A stretch of DNA of 64,000 nt from positions 20,099,001 through 20,163,000 of the forward strand of contig CM076948.1 of NCBI GenBank assembly GCA_039566865.1, written 5' to 3'. The translations under genes and the position numbers were made by a program. This document shows positions 26,301 through 38,300 of this stretch, piece after piece. The notes beneath the pieces were generated by a model, which saw only the letters and a list, made by a program, of their open reading frames with translations, ran no database searches and was not told where the DNA came from. The DNA is from Aurelia coerulea (Eukaryota; Cnidaria; Scyphozoa; Semaeostomeae; Ulmaridae). Within the stretch, counting starts at the first letter, position 1, and each line of letters begins with the position of its first letter.

Positions 26301-29300
26301 CGAATTAGATGTTGGAATGGTGAAAAATGCAACTGTAGGCTCTGCAAAACATACATTCCAAGAGTTGGGTTTCTAACATGATAAACATTTCTTGGGCCTT
26401 CTCGCGAGGATGGGGGCGGTGCACTGCTTCCCGGTGGGATGGGGGATGTGCTGTGCGGGATGTGAGGTCCCCTTCACGATGCAGGCACTGGGCTGCGGTT
26501 GAACTGGGGAATTGCTCCCTAGCGGCGACCGCAGCTTAGGATATGCGTGTAGGGGTTCCCTCGCGCGGTGTGTCCGCCGTCTCTCTGGGAGGTGGGCGTC
26601 GCTCCGTACCTCGTAGGGAAGGCATGCTTTTATCTTGTATATAATCCACTAAATGTTTTTATTGATTAGCTTTAGGAATTAATTTGTAAATTTTGTAAAT
26701 TTTTGTAAAGTAGGCCTAAATTAGCTGTAATTTAGCTATTCTTTTTATTTTACTTAGCCTACATTAAATAAATTATTGATGATTGATGATGATGATGATG
26801 ATGATGATGGGTTTCCGAAGTACGAGGGATTTTCCTGGTCTTTTCCAAACTTAGAAGACTTCATTAGTGGGCTTTAACTACTTTTGACATATGATATGGT
26901 ACTACTTTCTGTTGTATAATAATTCTAGGAGAGAAACTTTTTCCACGAAGAACTTATGAAAGGCTCTTTGCGAAGTTTTAGAATACAGTACCTTAAAACC
27001 ATTTTTTTCTGGGTGACGGGGGGGGGGGGCGGCATGCCCTGCACCCCTCTCGAGAGAGGTCCCTTTTCCTGCAATTTGAATACCTATTCATTTTTGGTCC
27101 CAGCCGCCCCTGGTCCAGCCGATTCATTCAATGTTCTCTTTGGAACAATTTAATGGAGGGTCGGTGGTGTCTGAACTTAGTTTCATAGGTGCGCGCAGTA
27201 TTTCTGTTTTCTTCGTAATGGTGACTTTCTGTTCATTAATTTTTACAAATTCTGATCTTATTATGAAGTGTTAATACCCGGATACCTAAGGTATATCGAT
27301 GATTGCACTGATATCTCCACTGCCGAAAGTGTGAAACAGAACATATTTCAAAATTTAGAGATATTTTTTCGTTTCAGGTAATCAATGGTTACATGAATTC
27401 CTTGGAAGAATTATTAAAAAAACATCCCTTGGATGCTAAGATGGAGAACACTGAAGTTACTGTTGATTGGCTAGCTGCGAAATGTGATGCAATGCAACTC
27501 AAAATTAGGTATGCCATGTATACGTTCATATGGTGGACAATCAAGACTGTCTTTCTTGACGAGATCCAATGACACGCTGTTCGTCTAATAGCCACCACAC
27601 CAAAAACCCAACCAATGACTCGAACTCCTTACTGATCTGCTAGACTCATTACAATATCGTCAGTGCAGGCAATGATATTGACAGGACTGATAGGCGCCCA
27701 AACTACAGCTCGTAATCATTCATATATTACAACTGCACTAAATTCGTTCTGATGCAGATGGCCCGTATGAATTACTTGAATGGTAAAGTAGCTCAAACAC
27801 GACTTTTCACAGATACGAAGGTATTATCTGGGAGCAACGACATTCATGCTACGACCTCTAAGGGGGATGAAGTGTTGAGTAAAATTTTCTTTTCCTCGAC
27901 TTTTCCTCCCCCGTAGAGGTCGCAATCGCAGTTTATGCTAAATTTAGTCTTAAAGTTGAAATTGGTTACTGTTTTGCGATACCATTTCTCTTTGGCGCAA
28001 GATGAGCTCCGATTTGATTTGCTTGTAGCCTCGGCTGTTGATGGTATTCAGGCTGCTGTTCATCCTTCTTTTACATAATGTATGAATCATATGAATCAGC
28101 AAGGGAGAAATTTGCATTGCACATGCGCACAAAAATCACAGGGTGCTGAGGCTGATTCAAGCATAATTCTGGCAACATAAGATCGGCCATTATGAATGGA
28201 CATCCCCCATTATGGTTGTCATGGGCACGGTCTATTGTGTTTACAAAAAAAATTTCGCGTCTTTGTAAAGCATATTTTGAATTTAGTTCAGAGATTTTAA
28301 TTGAGAGATATATCAATAGGAATATCAAAGAAAGAACAAGAAAAGAAAAAATGAATTCAATTGTAATTCTCGTGGTATTGATACTGGTTTTGGAATTGAA
28401 CCTCTTCATACACGCAGCAAAAGTTGGTCGTTTTTCTTGCGAAAAAGGATGCGAAGTTTGTGGACAGAAAACACAAAAAGCCCGAAAATTTACCTCTGTT
28501 GAGAAATTCAGTGCTAGCGCTTTAAAAAAAGTTTTCGACCAAGACATAAGCAGTGACGGCAGCCTATGCGAGTCGTGTGACAGAGCAGCAAGAAAAGCAA
28601 TGAGGTCTGACAACGGAGTAAAAAAGGTGAGTTGGTTGATAACTTTCCTTTTCCACGGATACTCTAAGTGCCTATAGGTAACTTATCCTATCTATATCCA
28701 ATCAATTTCAGAACAACTATAGATCCTAGCCAAGCTGGCCATCAAAAACTGTAACAGTATTAAAAAGTTGTTTGGGGGAGGACTCCGTTAATTTATCATT
28801 TACCGAAACAGAACCTTCTTGACGCATGAAATATGATGACAAAGTTAGATACGGCTATCATATTAATGGGGCTTAAATACACACATTGATGCATTTGGTT
28901 GAGACTGCAAACACCGTTATATAAGCAGAACTGCTGCCCGCCTTGCATTTTTCTCCTTCCGTTAAACTTGAATAGGCCTATTAATGTGTTTGTTGGAATA
29001 TCCTATAATAAAATGCATTTTGAAAAATTTGCTGAATAGTAGATGGCACAAACGTTTTGAGGATCATGAAAACATACATAGCATTGGAACTGTATTTAAT
29101 TTGCTGCGTATAATTCTGCACAAAAACGGGGTGATTGGAAAACTTCATTTTGATGTTTGTCATTTCACAGAAAGACTGGCCATATGCTGATTTCTTTGAG
29201 TTCCAGAAGTCAGTCGAGATTTAACAGATCTTTCTTTCATTTGGAATAGATATGGAAATTATGAAGTTCCCCCTAAGAAATACCGCAAGCAAACATAAGA

Positions 29301-32300
29301 CTTTTTAGCTCGTCAGAAATCTTTGACAAACGATGCATGACCAACCAAATAATCATAGGATTTTAGCTTGCTCTTAAACATTCCAGAAATGTTTACTTTT
29401 CTAACAAGAAACTGGCAAAAATCATCAAATTAAAACTTATCAGTTATTTATCACAACTCTTTACATCTTCTCCATGTTTCTTCAGAGAGAATATTGGGAG
29501 AAGAAAGGAAGAAGACCAAAATGCAAACGAAATGAAATGTTGTGGCCAGAAGCAACCAATTATGAAGAAAGTAGAGAAGATGATTTTTATAATATGACGC
29601 CCCAAATTGACAAGGAAAACTTATCTGATGGAAGTTTTCAAGTTGTCGTGCAATTGGATAGAGCAAACTCTTTTCGTACACCATCAACTGTTAGAAGGAG
29701 ATTGTTTATCGACATCACGAACTGGGAAAGTCATTCAACGAGATTCGGCACTGTTCAAGTTAGTCCAGATGGGAGAACGCTAATCGATCCAGCGATTTCA
29801 AATAACATCATGCTGGCGGCGGCAGAGTCTTCGAAACGTGAGTGTCCTACTTGCCTATAAATTTGTTCATTTGGCATGCTCGCATAAAACTATAACCCAC
29901 AGAAGATCTCCATTTCTGCTATATTGCCTTTGATTTGCGATTGGTGCAACAAAATACATCATCTGCATTGCTTTACAACAAATAAAGGACACACGATCTT
30001 AAATTTGCTTGCTTCTCCAATAATTTCCACTCAAGAATGATCGTTGTTCGAGCGTGGAAGTGTGGTAACGAATTTATAACATATGGGTTGACTGTGGAAA
30101 AGTTCGTTTTGATTGGTCAAAATTCGCTCGAAAACAATAGCTTCGAGAATCTCGCAACATGATTGGAACATTTCAAATATCGAGGAACGTGGTCGAATGG
30201 TTGAATCAATCATAGACCATTTTGAAATTTAGAAAAGGGCCTGGGGAGAGCAACATTTTTCTGGTAAATGGCTGCCACAGTTCAATTTATCGTTGGTGAA
30301 AAGCCCTGTGGCAGCCATTTACCAGAAAAATATTGCTCTCCCCAGATCCTTTTTCTAAATGTCAAAATGGTCTATTATCAGAGCAACATATATGGGTTTC
30401 AAATGAATGAGCAGTGCAACGGAACGGGATGGGGGGGGGGGGCGTGTGCAGGCGATTCGGCAATAGATTTTTCTGACATCCAGGAAAATTTATCTCACAT
30501 TCTCTGACAATGAATGACTGTGTACAGCACTGGCCTTCTCGCTGGAATGAGCGTACCACGAAATTTCTGCCAATACTAAATTGTTACTGAAATGGTAACT
30601 GTTTTCTTAACGATCATTGTTAACATACGTCTGTAAAAATAACCTTATTCTGTCATAACCTGTTTCTCCAGAACTTTTCAGAAAAGAAATCAGAAACTTA
30701 AGAAACTTTCAGCCTCAAAATAAAAGTTATGTCAGGGAAAAGTAACATTTACGCTAAGTTATATTGGTTTCTTAAATCCGGGGCCTTACCCAAAGCGTGG
30801 AGGTAATTAGCCTCTGCTAGAAGGGTCTCAAAACAATACGACAGAATTCACACTAAAAATAATTTGAAGATAGTTCATATCACTGTACAGTGTCAAAAAA
30901 CCTTTAAGTGGAAATTACGAAAGTCTTTTAAATGTTGTAATTCAGTTAGGTTAGTTTCTAAAGTCTCGAAATATCGAGCTGTTTCTAACAAAAATGTGTG
31001 TACGTGTTCAAGACCCTAACACTAACCCGGATCATAGAAACACTTGCCAAATATTTTCGTCGGATACTAATCACAGAACTCGAGAAAAGTTTTGGAAGAG
31101 AAGGAAAAGAAGTGCACTAATTTGTGATGGAAAGTCACGAAGTGCAAATGAATTCATTTTGGCGGCAAAGGATTTATTTTCTTACCTTGCAAATTACTAT
31201 GACCAGTGACATGTGGGAATCTTACGCAAAAGGTTCTGTTGCTAGCTTTATTTTGAAGTTCTGTACCACAGAAACATTTTGCAGAAATTTTTCACTTAAC
31301 TTCTGCACAATTTGATTAAATGCTTCAAATGATCTGATTTGAATTGAAAATGGAAGATGAGACCTCCTAACTATTTACTTGTCTTTGTCCAGGAACAGAC
31401 ATCACTTCTGAGATTGAGCATTTGGTTGCAGCAATGCACCAAGAATTCAACGCAGAGCAAAGGCCGGTGATTTATGATCCAATCGAATTCGAGCAGTTTT
31501 GCAGAAGAAATGGAGCCCCCACACTATTTACAAATTTATGTCAGTCAATGACGGATGCTAGACACTCGGAAGAAAGAAGAGAGCAAAACAAATATGTTGC
31601 AATGACGGTGATCTATGAGCTATGCTATGGACGAAGCCAAAAAAGTAATTACCTACAAATGGATCATGACATTTATTTGAAGTTGAGTCACACGACACAG
31701 GAAGGAATTGACACAGAAAAAAGAATTGGCAACACTGTCTGCAGCAGAACCGTGGAAAATGAATTTAGGAAGCTGGCAGACAGGAATGCAGCATCAGTCA
31801 ATCGTGCAATTTCAATGGCCACTGAAAACGGATGGCTTGCCATCTGTGTCATTGATGACTACACTACAATCCATGCTAACCGTCGCCCAACAGAATTTTC
31901 CACCTCACAAGTAAGCAGCATGTGCACTATCATCTGCAGAATATTTTCAGAGATAAACGCAATACCCCTAACATCGTTGCAGTGCCTTCAGAATCCTTCT
32001 GGTGTTGATATAAGTGTACTTCAGAATGAGCTCTCCAGTGAGCAGACAATGCATAACTTGGCAATGACATATTGCGATCGAATGCCAGAATGGTTTGGGA
32101 CACAGTTCTTTAGTCCAGAAGCAGAACGTCACCGGCTTGATGCACATATGTACCGAGAATCTGACAATGCTCGAAGAATGAGATGCCTTGACAATGTTCA
32201 CTTGGTTGACTTTGTAAACCTGCCACTAAAAAAGTACCACCAATTTTGAAACTGCCTTAGAAATTCTGCAAAGAACTAGCATGGGGGAGTATGTGTCCAG

Positions 32301-35300
32301 GTATGCTGTACCAATTCCCGGAGACTGGTCTGCTCAATTTCACGTGCGTAAAGCTGTTTACTCAAGGTGTGGTTTCGAGCCCCCTGCTAATGTCCATGAT
32401 TTAGAAAATGCAAGTGGAAGTTCAAATGATGTCACTTCCATGTATAACAACGATGGATTGCACCAGTACTCGATGTCAGCAACAAACGACTGCTTCACGA
32501 ACATCGACGATGGACACATTGCTGACCCCCTGCAGTCTGCAGTTCCTATGATAGGGCCTCTTCATATTTCTTTAAATTCACGAGAAAATGTAATGCAAAA
32601 CTTCCATCCATTCTTCAAACACCTGCACGAGAACCTTTTCCCAAAACAGAAGCTTGCTGAAAAGCCAAAACCTGGGAGGACATCACTGTTCTTAGAGGTG
32701 GTGTATGGTGGCTGGACACTGATTCGTCCCTCCATCAAACAATCTTTTGGCAAATGTAAACATCCTTTGTACGGTATTCTTTTCAGTCTTCTTGATAACT
32801 ATATTTCTTTGGTACTCTCTATCTATAGTGTTGTCTTTAGGTTTAACTCTTTTCCGATGTATCTGTCTTCGATGATCTCTTTGTGGGTGATGTTCTACTG
32901 TTTTCCCCGCTATCACAACAACAAGGCAGCACTGGTATGGCTTTCAAATGTCCTGTTTTGGAAAAGAAATAATCGTGATATGTATCGTTTTCTGCAGAGG
33001 CATATCACCACAACAGATGAGTATCCTGTAGAAAACACTCACTCCATAATAAGAGCCCAAACTACAGACGGTAATGATGCATCGATGCTCCAAAAAAGCC
33101 AAAGCAGTTTTCCAATCCAAAAAATATCAGCATAATTTCCGTTCTCACTTCACCCCGCCAAAGAACTACACATTTAGTCAAAACCAGTTACAAAATCTCA
33201 AAATGGAAACATCAGAGCAACTTGCTGAAATTTTTGCCCACATATCTACACTGACTCCTGATTCTGATCTCGGCGATTCTCCTCTTGGCAAAATGCTGCA
33301 AGCCCTCACATCCAACTCTCCAAATTGTTTTCCCCTTGGATATCACACCAATTGTCCACCATATCCTTACATCTGCTGCGATATGCCTGGTTGCACCTTG
33401 CTCACCTCCAATGAAGAATGGTTATTGATAGAAGGCTGTCTCCACTCGTTCCATCTCAGATGCCTGAAGGGTGGATCCTTCTGTCCAATTTGCAGAAGTC
33501 ACATAAAAACCACTGTTGGTACTTTGGCTACTGCTTCTCAGAAGGGAATCTTTGATACAGTGACCACAAGCCAAGACCAAGACAGCGACGATGACTACGA
33601 GGGAGGACAGGGGAAGGAAGACAGCATTAACGTCAAATCAATTGGGAAGGATATTGTTGAAAGGAAGGTTGAAGATCTATCACGAGAGATTTCACTTCTA
33701 AAGCCCCATTACCCTACGAAGGTAGGTTATTTTCTTATTATTTTCTCATGTATGCAGGATATATCAATAAAGGCTACCAGAAAACTTGAAATTGATCAGA
33801 AATAACTAACTTGAATGAGATTTGCTGAGAGTTCAACTGCTGTGCTTTCATTTGATATGTAGTTTCTGCGCATTAGATTTTCAGGGAATATGCAAGGAGT
33901 AAGAGAGTAAACATGCGTCGAAATGAAGCAGCACGGTTTGTCGAAATGGCATAACGGCACTAGCTTTGTCGCTTGATTCAAGTCAGATCTTTGTCCTTTT
34001 CATTACACAAATCTACAATCTCTCTACAATGAAAAAATAAAAAAAATATAAAAAGGTTAAAAAAAAAGATCCGGTGTTTGAAAGGCTACTGCTCCCTAAA
34101 TATAAAAGATACATAAGCAATCATATCGGGTGCCCCAAAAAAAGGTAACAGATTTGATTGGGGTTAGCGATAAGAATTTAAGTCGAATCAATCCCAGATA
34201 AGTTTTGAAGTACTCTTCGATAGTTAACTTGAAGAGTGATACCTTATTTGTTGATATTGGTGCATCAAGAGTTGGAATATTAATCTTGAAAGTCCAAATT
34301 TGCCTCCTACTCCAAACCAGAGCTTTTGGGATTTGGCCTTAGCTGTTAACTCGCTGTGCTGTGGAATCTCCTCAATCATAATAGCCAAGTACAAACAAGA
34401 AACTTCGTGCTTAGGAACACATTTTAGTGGAAATCTGACTCTGAACTTTACAATCGGATTCAAGAATTTAGCCCCGAAGAGACCCCTTCCTTGATTCTAC
34501 AAAAAGTTTAAATTACACCTGCCTCAGAAAAGTTATTCATCAGCGAAATAAGTCCCGTAGGCTTTTACACATATAGACTATCTTGCAATCTTCATTGCTT
34601 GAATGAAATGTTTTTTGCGTCATCTATCTCTCACGAAATTATTACGAAACAAACAATCGTATATGCCCGAGGGAACATACAAAATGTTCATTCGTGCTTG
34701 GCTTGGTGTACTTTTGTAAATCCAGAAATCAAGCTTGATCCAAGCTTGATACAAGCTTGATCCAGAAATCAGGCTTGCACCATCGGTTGCTGTTTTTAAG
34801 AAAAAGATTTTTTCAATAATTCGCCCCCCTGCAAAATCTGTATTTGGTATTCATGACCCAATGGGCCTGTCGTATCTTACCCAAATAAGGGTCGGTCTGA
34901 GTCAATTAAATTGTCACAAATTCAATCATAATTTCCGAGATAACATTGACCCAATGTGCCCAACGAACGATGGCATTCAGGATACGGAGCACTTTCTGTT
35001 GCTCTGCCCTTCATTTGACATTCATCGACGAGATCTTCTCGCTGGAGTTTCGGAATTATTGCGACCATATGTTCGAATAAACAGCCTTCCAAATAACGCA
35101 CTAGTCCAAATTTTATTGTATGGTGAAAAATACCTTTCTATTGATGTTAATAGAAACGTACTCAAGTTAACCCTAGATTTCATTCACAAAACAGGCCGGT
35201 TCAATTGAAGTGGTTTAAGCAGCTGCTATACCAGATTCCCCTGAGATTCCCCTAACCAGCGCGATAGCAGTTTAGGCCAAAACCCAAAAGCTCTGGTTTA

Positions 35301-38300
35301 TAGATGGACGCAAATTTTGGCTTTCGAGATTAATATTTCACCTCTCGATGCGCCAATATCAACAAACGAGGTATTAATCTTCAAGTTAACTTTCGAAGAG
35401 TACTTCAAAACTTATTAGGGATCGATTCGACTTAGACTCTCATCGCTAGTCCCCATCAAATCTGTTACCTTTTTTTTGGGACACCCGGTATTTTGTAATA
35501 TCTTGTTGAATAGCTAACATGTTCAATAACTTTAAGAATTTTTTCTGGTTCTCTAAAAAATGTCCTTTCGAGAAACCTTGAAACACGTGCTGAAATCATC
35601 AGCAAGTTTCGCTAATGTGTTTACTTTACAGCAATGACTTGAGAGCGCTTTAGCACGTGACGTGCTATCCTCTTGAGGAAATGAAAAAGTCTTCCCCTGG
35701 TATGAATAATGTCGACTGGTATGATTGCTTTGATATTAAGGGAGCAGCATTTTTTCAGACGCTGGGCCTTTTTATTGACTCACACGGTAGAGACCTATTT
35801 TGCAAGAGCTACAAACCGATTGACAGCATACGAGTAGACCTTTCTGAAAACCATTTTCTCATTTATATCAAACTGTTCGTTACAAAGAAATTAAGTTTTC
35901 TCTACCGGTATCTTTTCTGATACACCCTGTATGTGAAAATACAAGCAACTGAGAATCGAATAATAAACGTAGGTATTTTTCCTTTCATGTGTTGTGCTAT
36001 TGCCTATGTATGTGTGTATGTAACAAGACAGAAAAGAGATGCATAATTACAGGTGACAATATATAGGTACCGGGTGCGCCAAAATAAACTATGCACTTTT
36101 GGCAGGCCACGATAAATCGTACACAGGACCGATTTTGAAGATTTATGACTTAATCTTTAGCAGAAAGCCTGACTTAGATTCTAAGACTTTTTGCAAATTT
36201 TTTCGTTTTCAGCTTTTAGATCTAGAAGCGAGTTTCTTAAAATCTTAATTCTTGAAAATATTGAAAACGATCAAAAAGCGTCGATCAAATTTCAAAAGAC
36301 TCAACATGAGTGAACAAAGAGAAAAGTTTTCAAGGTGATTTGGGTGTGTATTACGAACTCTCGTGCAGCAGATTACAATTAATCGATTTCTAAATCGCAA
36401 ATCACCACGAACAAGTTCTCTTTTTGTCCATTTATATCGATTCTTTAGAGAGCTTGATCGATGTTTTTTTTATCGTTTTCAGTGTTTTCGGAAACTAAAA
36501 TTTTAGAAAACTCGCTTCCAGCTCTAAAAACTGAAAATGTAAAAAATTACGAAAAATCCCAGTATCTAATTCAGGCTTTCTGCTACAGATTAAGTCATAA
36601 ATCTTTAAAATCGGTCCAGTGTACGATTTATTGTGGCCTGTCAAACGTGCATAGTTTATTTTGGCGCACCCGGTAGATATAAGAGTTAAAATCTAATCTA
36701 AAAGTACCCCCTGGTTGAAATAGTAGGGATAGCGTTAAAAAGTCAATGCAACCTTGTTTCCATAATGGTCCCTCTAGAGTTGTCATTGGAAGTCATAATA
36801 AGTATTGCATATGCAAAACATTATTTTGGTTTGGACCAGGTCATGAAAACCCACCCGACCATGCGGCCGGACGGTCGCAGGAAATTTTCAATCATAATGT
36901 CCTGCAGGAAATTTCTCAAAATCAATCTTGCTTTGTGTATCGAGCTCTGTTTTCTCATTTCTCGAAAAAAATAGCTTATAAAATCAAGCCAGTTACCTCA
37001 CATAGATTGTATCTCATGCACAGTTTTTATGAATATTGTAAACGACAAATATAAGAGAGGTGCAGAACTTGATTTTTGCCCGTGCCTTTCAGAAATCATA
37101 GATGATTTCGTTCATGGTTTTCCAACTAAATCGGCTCCAAACTTCCTAGGATTTACGTCCACCATGTTTCATTCGCATTTACAGAAAAACCAGTTAGACG
37201 TTTATTGCCTATCGTTGGAACATGACCTCTCTTTAAAGGGAATCGACATAGTTAAAAGCTGGCCCGGGCCAGGTCAAAAATATATTCTATTATACTCGAC
37301 CACTTTGACGCATCCGGTCTCATTGTGTAGCTGAAGAAACAATAGATTTGTGGGCGTTTCTTCAGCCTATTTATAGCGGCTACGAGATATAGCTATGTCT
37401 ATTCCCTTTAAGGATTCTCAATATTTTCACTTGTGTGTTTTTGCAGGAAATTTAGGCATGATCTTTGTCTGGTCGCAGGAAGGGAAATATTTTTTCATGC
37501 CCTGGTTTGGAAGAAAAATAGAAAGCAAAGATGTCCTTGTAAAAATTATGGCTAAGAGGGGAGGGGCTTACTAGAGAGGGGGGCTTCATAGACAGTGGAG
37601 GCTAAATAGAGCTGCTACGGCAATGTACAATGGTTTAAGTCGACAGTCAGTTGGTCATAAGATTTCATTAGATTTTCTAGTATTTAGGACAACACGACAA
37701 TAAACTAGAATATTTCATCATTATAGAAGTTGTCCTTTTTCGTCTATTACTTCAATTGCAGATATATCCTTTAAGATTGCACAATAGAGTTATACCTGGC
37801 CAAACACTGGTCACAACGCCACCTTAAAGGCCAAACATTGGGCTTCCGCTAGCTCAATCTTTTTTACTCAAAAAATGTGGCAGTTAAAGTGTTTACAAAG
37901 AGAAAAGACGTCTTGTGTGTGGCTATACTTTTAAGATTTATAAATCATAAACTTTCATCCGCAGGGTAAACCAAGGTCACAAAACTTCAAGAGCCACACG
38001 AAGACAATAAATGCAAAGCCACAAAGCCACCTCATTGCAAGAAATGCACTCACCTTGTTTGTGGTCACAGGAAAGGAAAGGACAGAATGTGCCCCATGTG
38101 TCCTCATGATGTGTGTGCTCCCGACGGAAAAGAAGTCCCATGCAAATGCGACTGGCACTAAATTGCTATGTCAAAGAGAGGGAATCTTCAACACGCGATG
38201 AGGATAGAGTGTTGACTATTGGCAATGTCACTGAAATTGTGCTTCCCCGTCACTTGAGTCAGTCAGGACTACTTGGCTGGGGAGCATCCACTACTTCTTC

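Larger units (their letters stand above)
24617..27112. mobile_element. hAT-type element with 8-bp target duplication
   Basis: The ends read CAGGGGCGGC inward from both sides. The 8-mer GTCCAGCC stands immediately outside at 24609-24616 and 27113-27120. CAGGGG termini with an 8-bp duplication are the hAT signature. Subterminal GGTATTCA words recur through the left 600 bases. About 1 kb of the 2.5 kb is an inserted LINE. A minus-strand frame at 25466-25738 is open but I cannot tie it to a hAT transposase. Confidence 0.85.
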
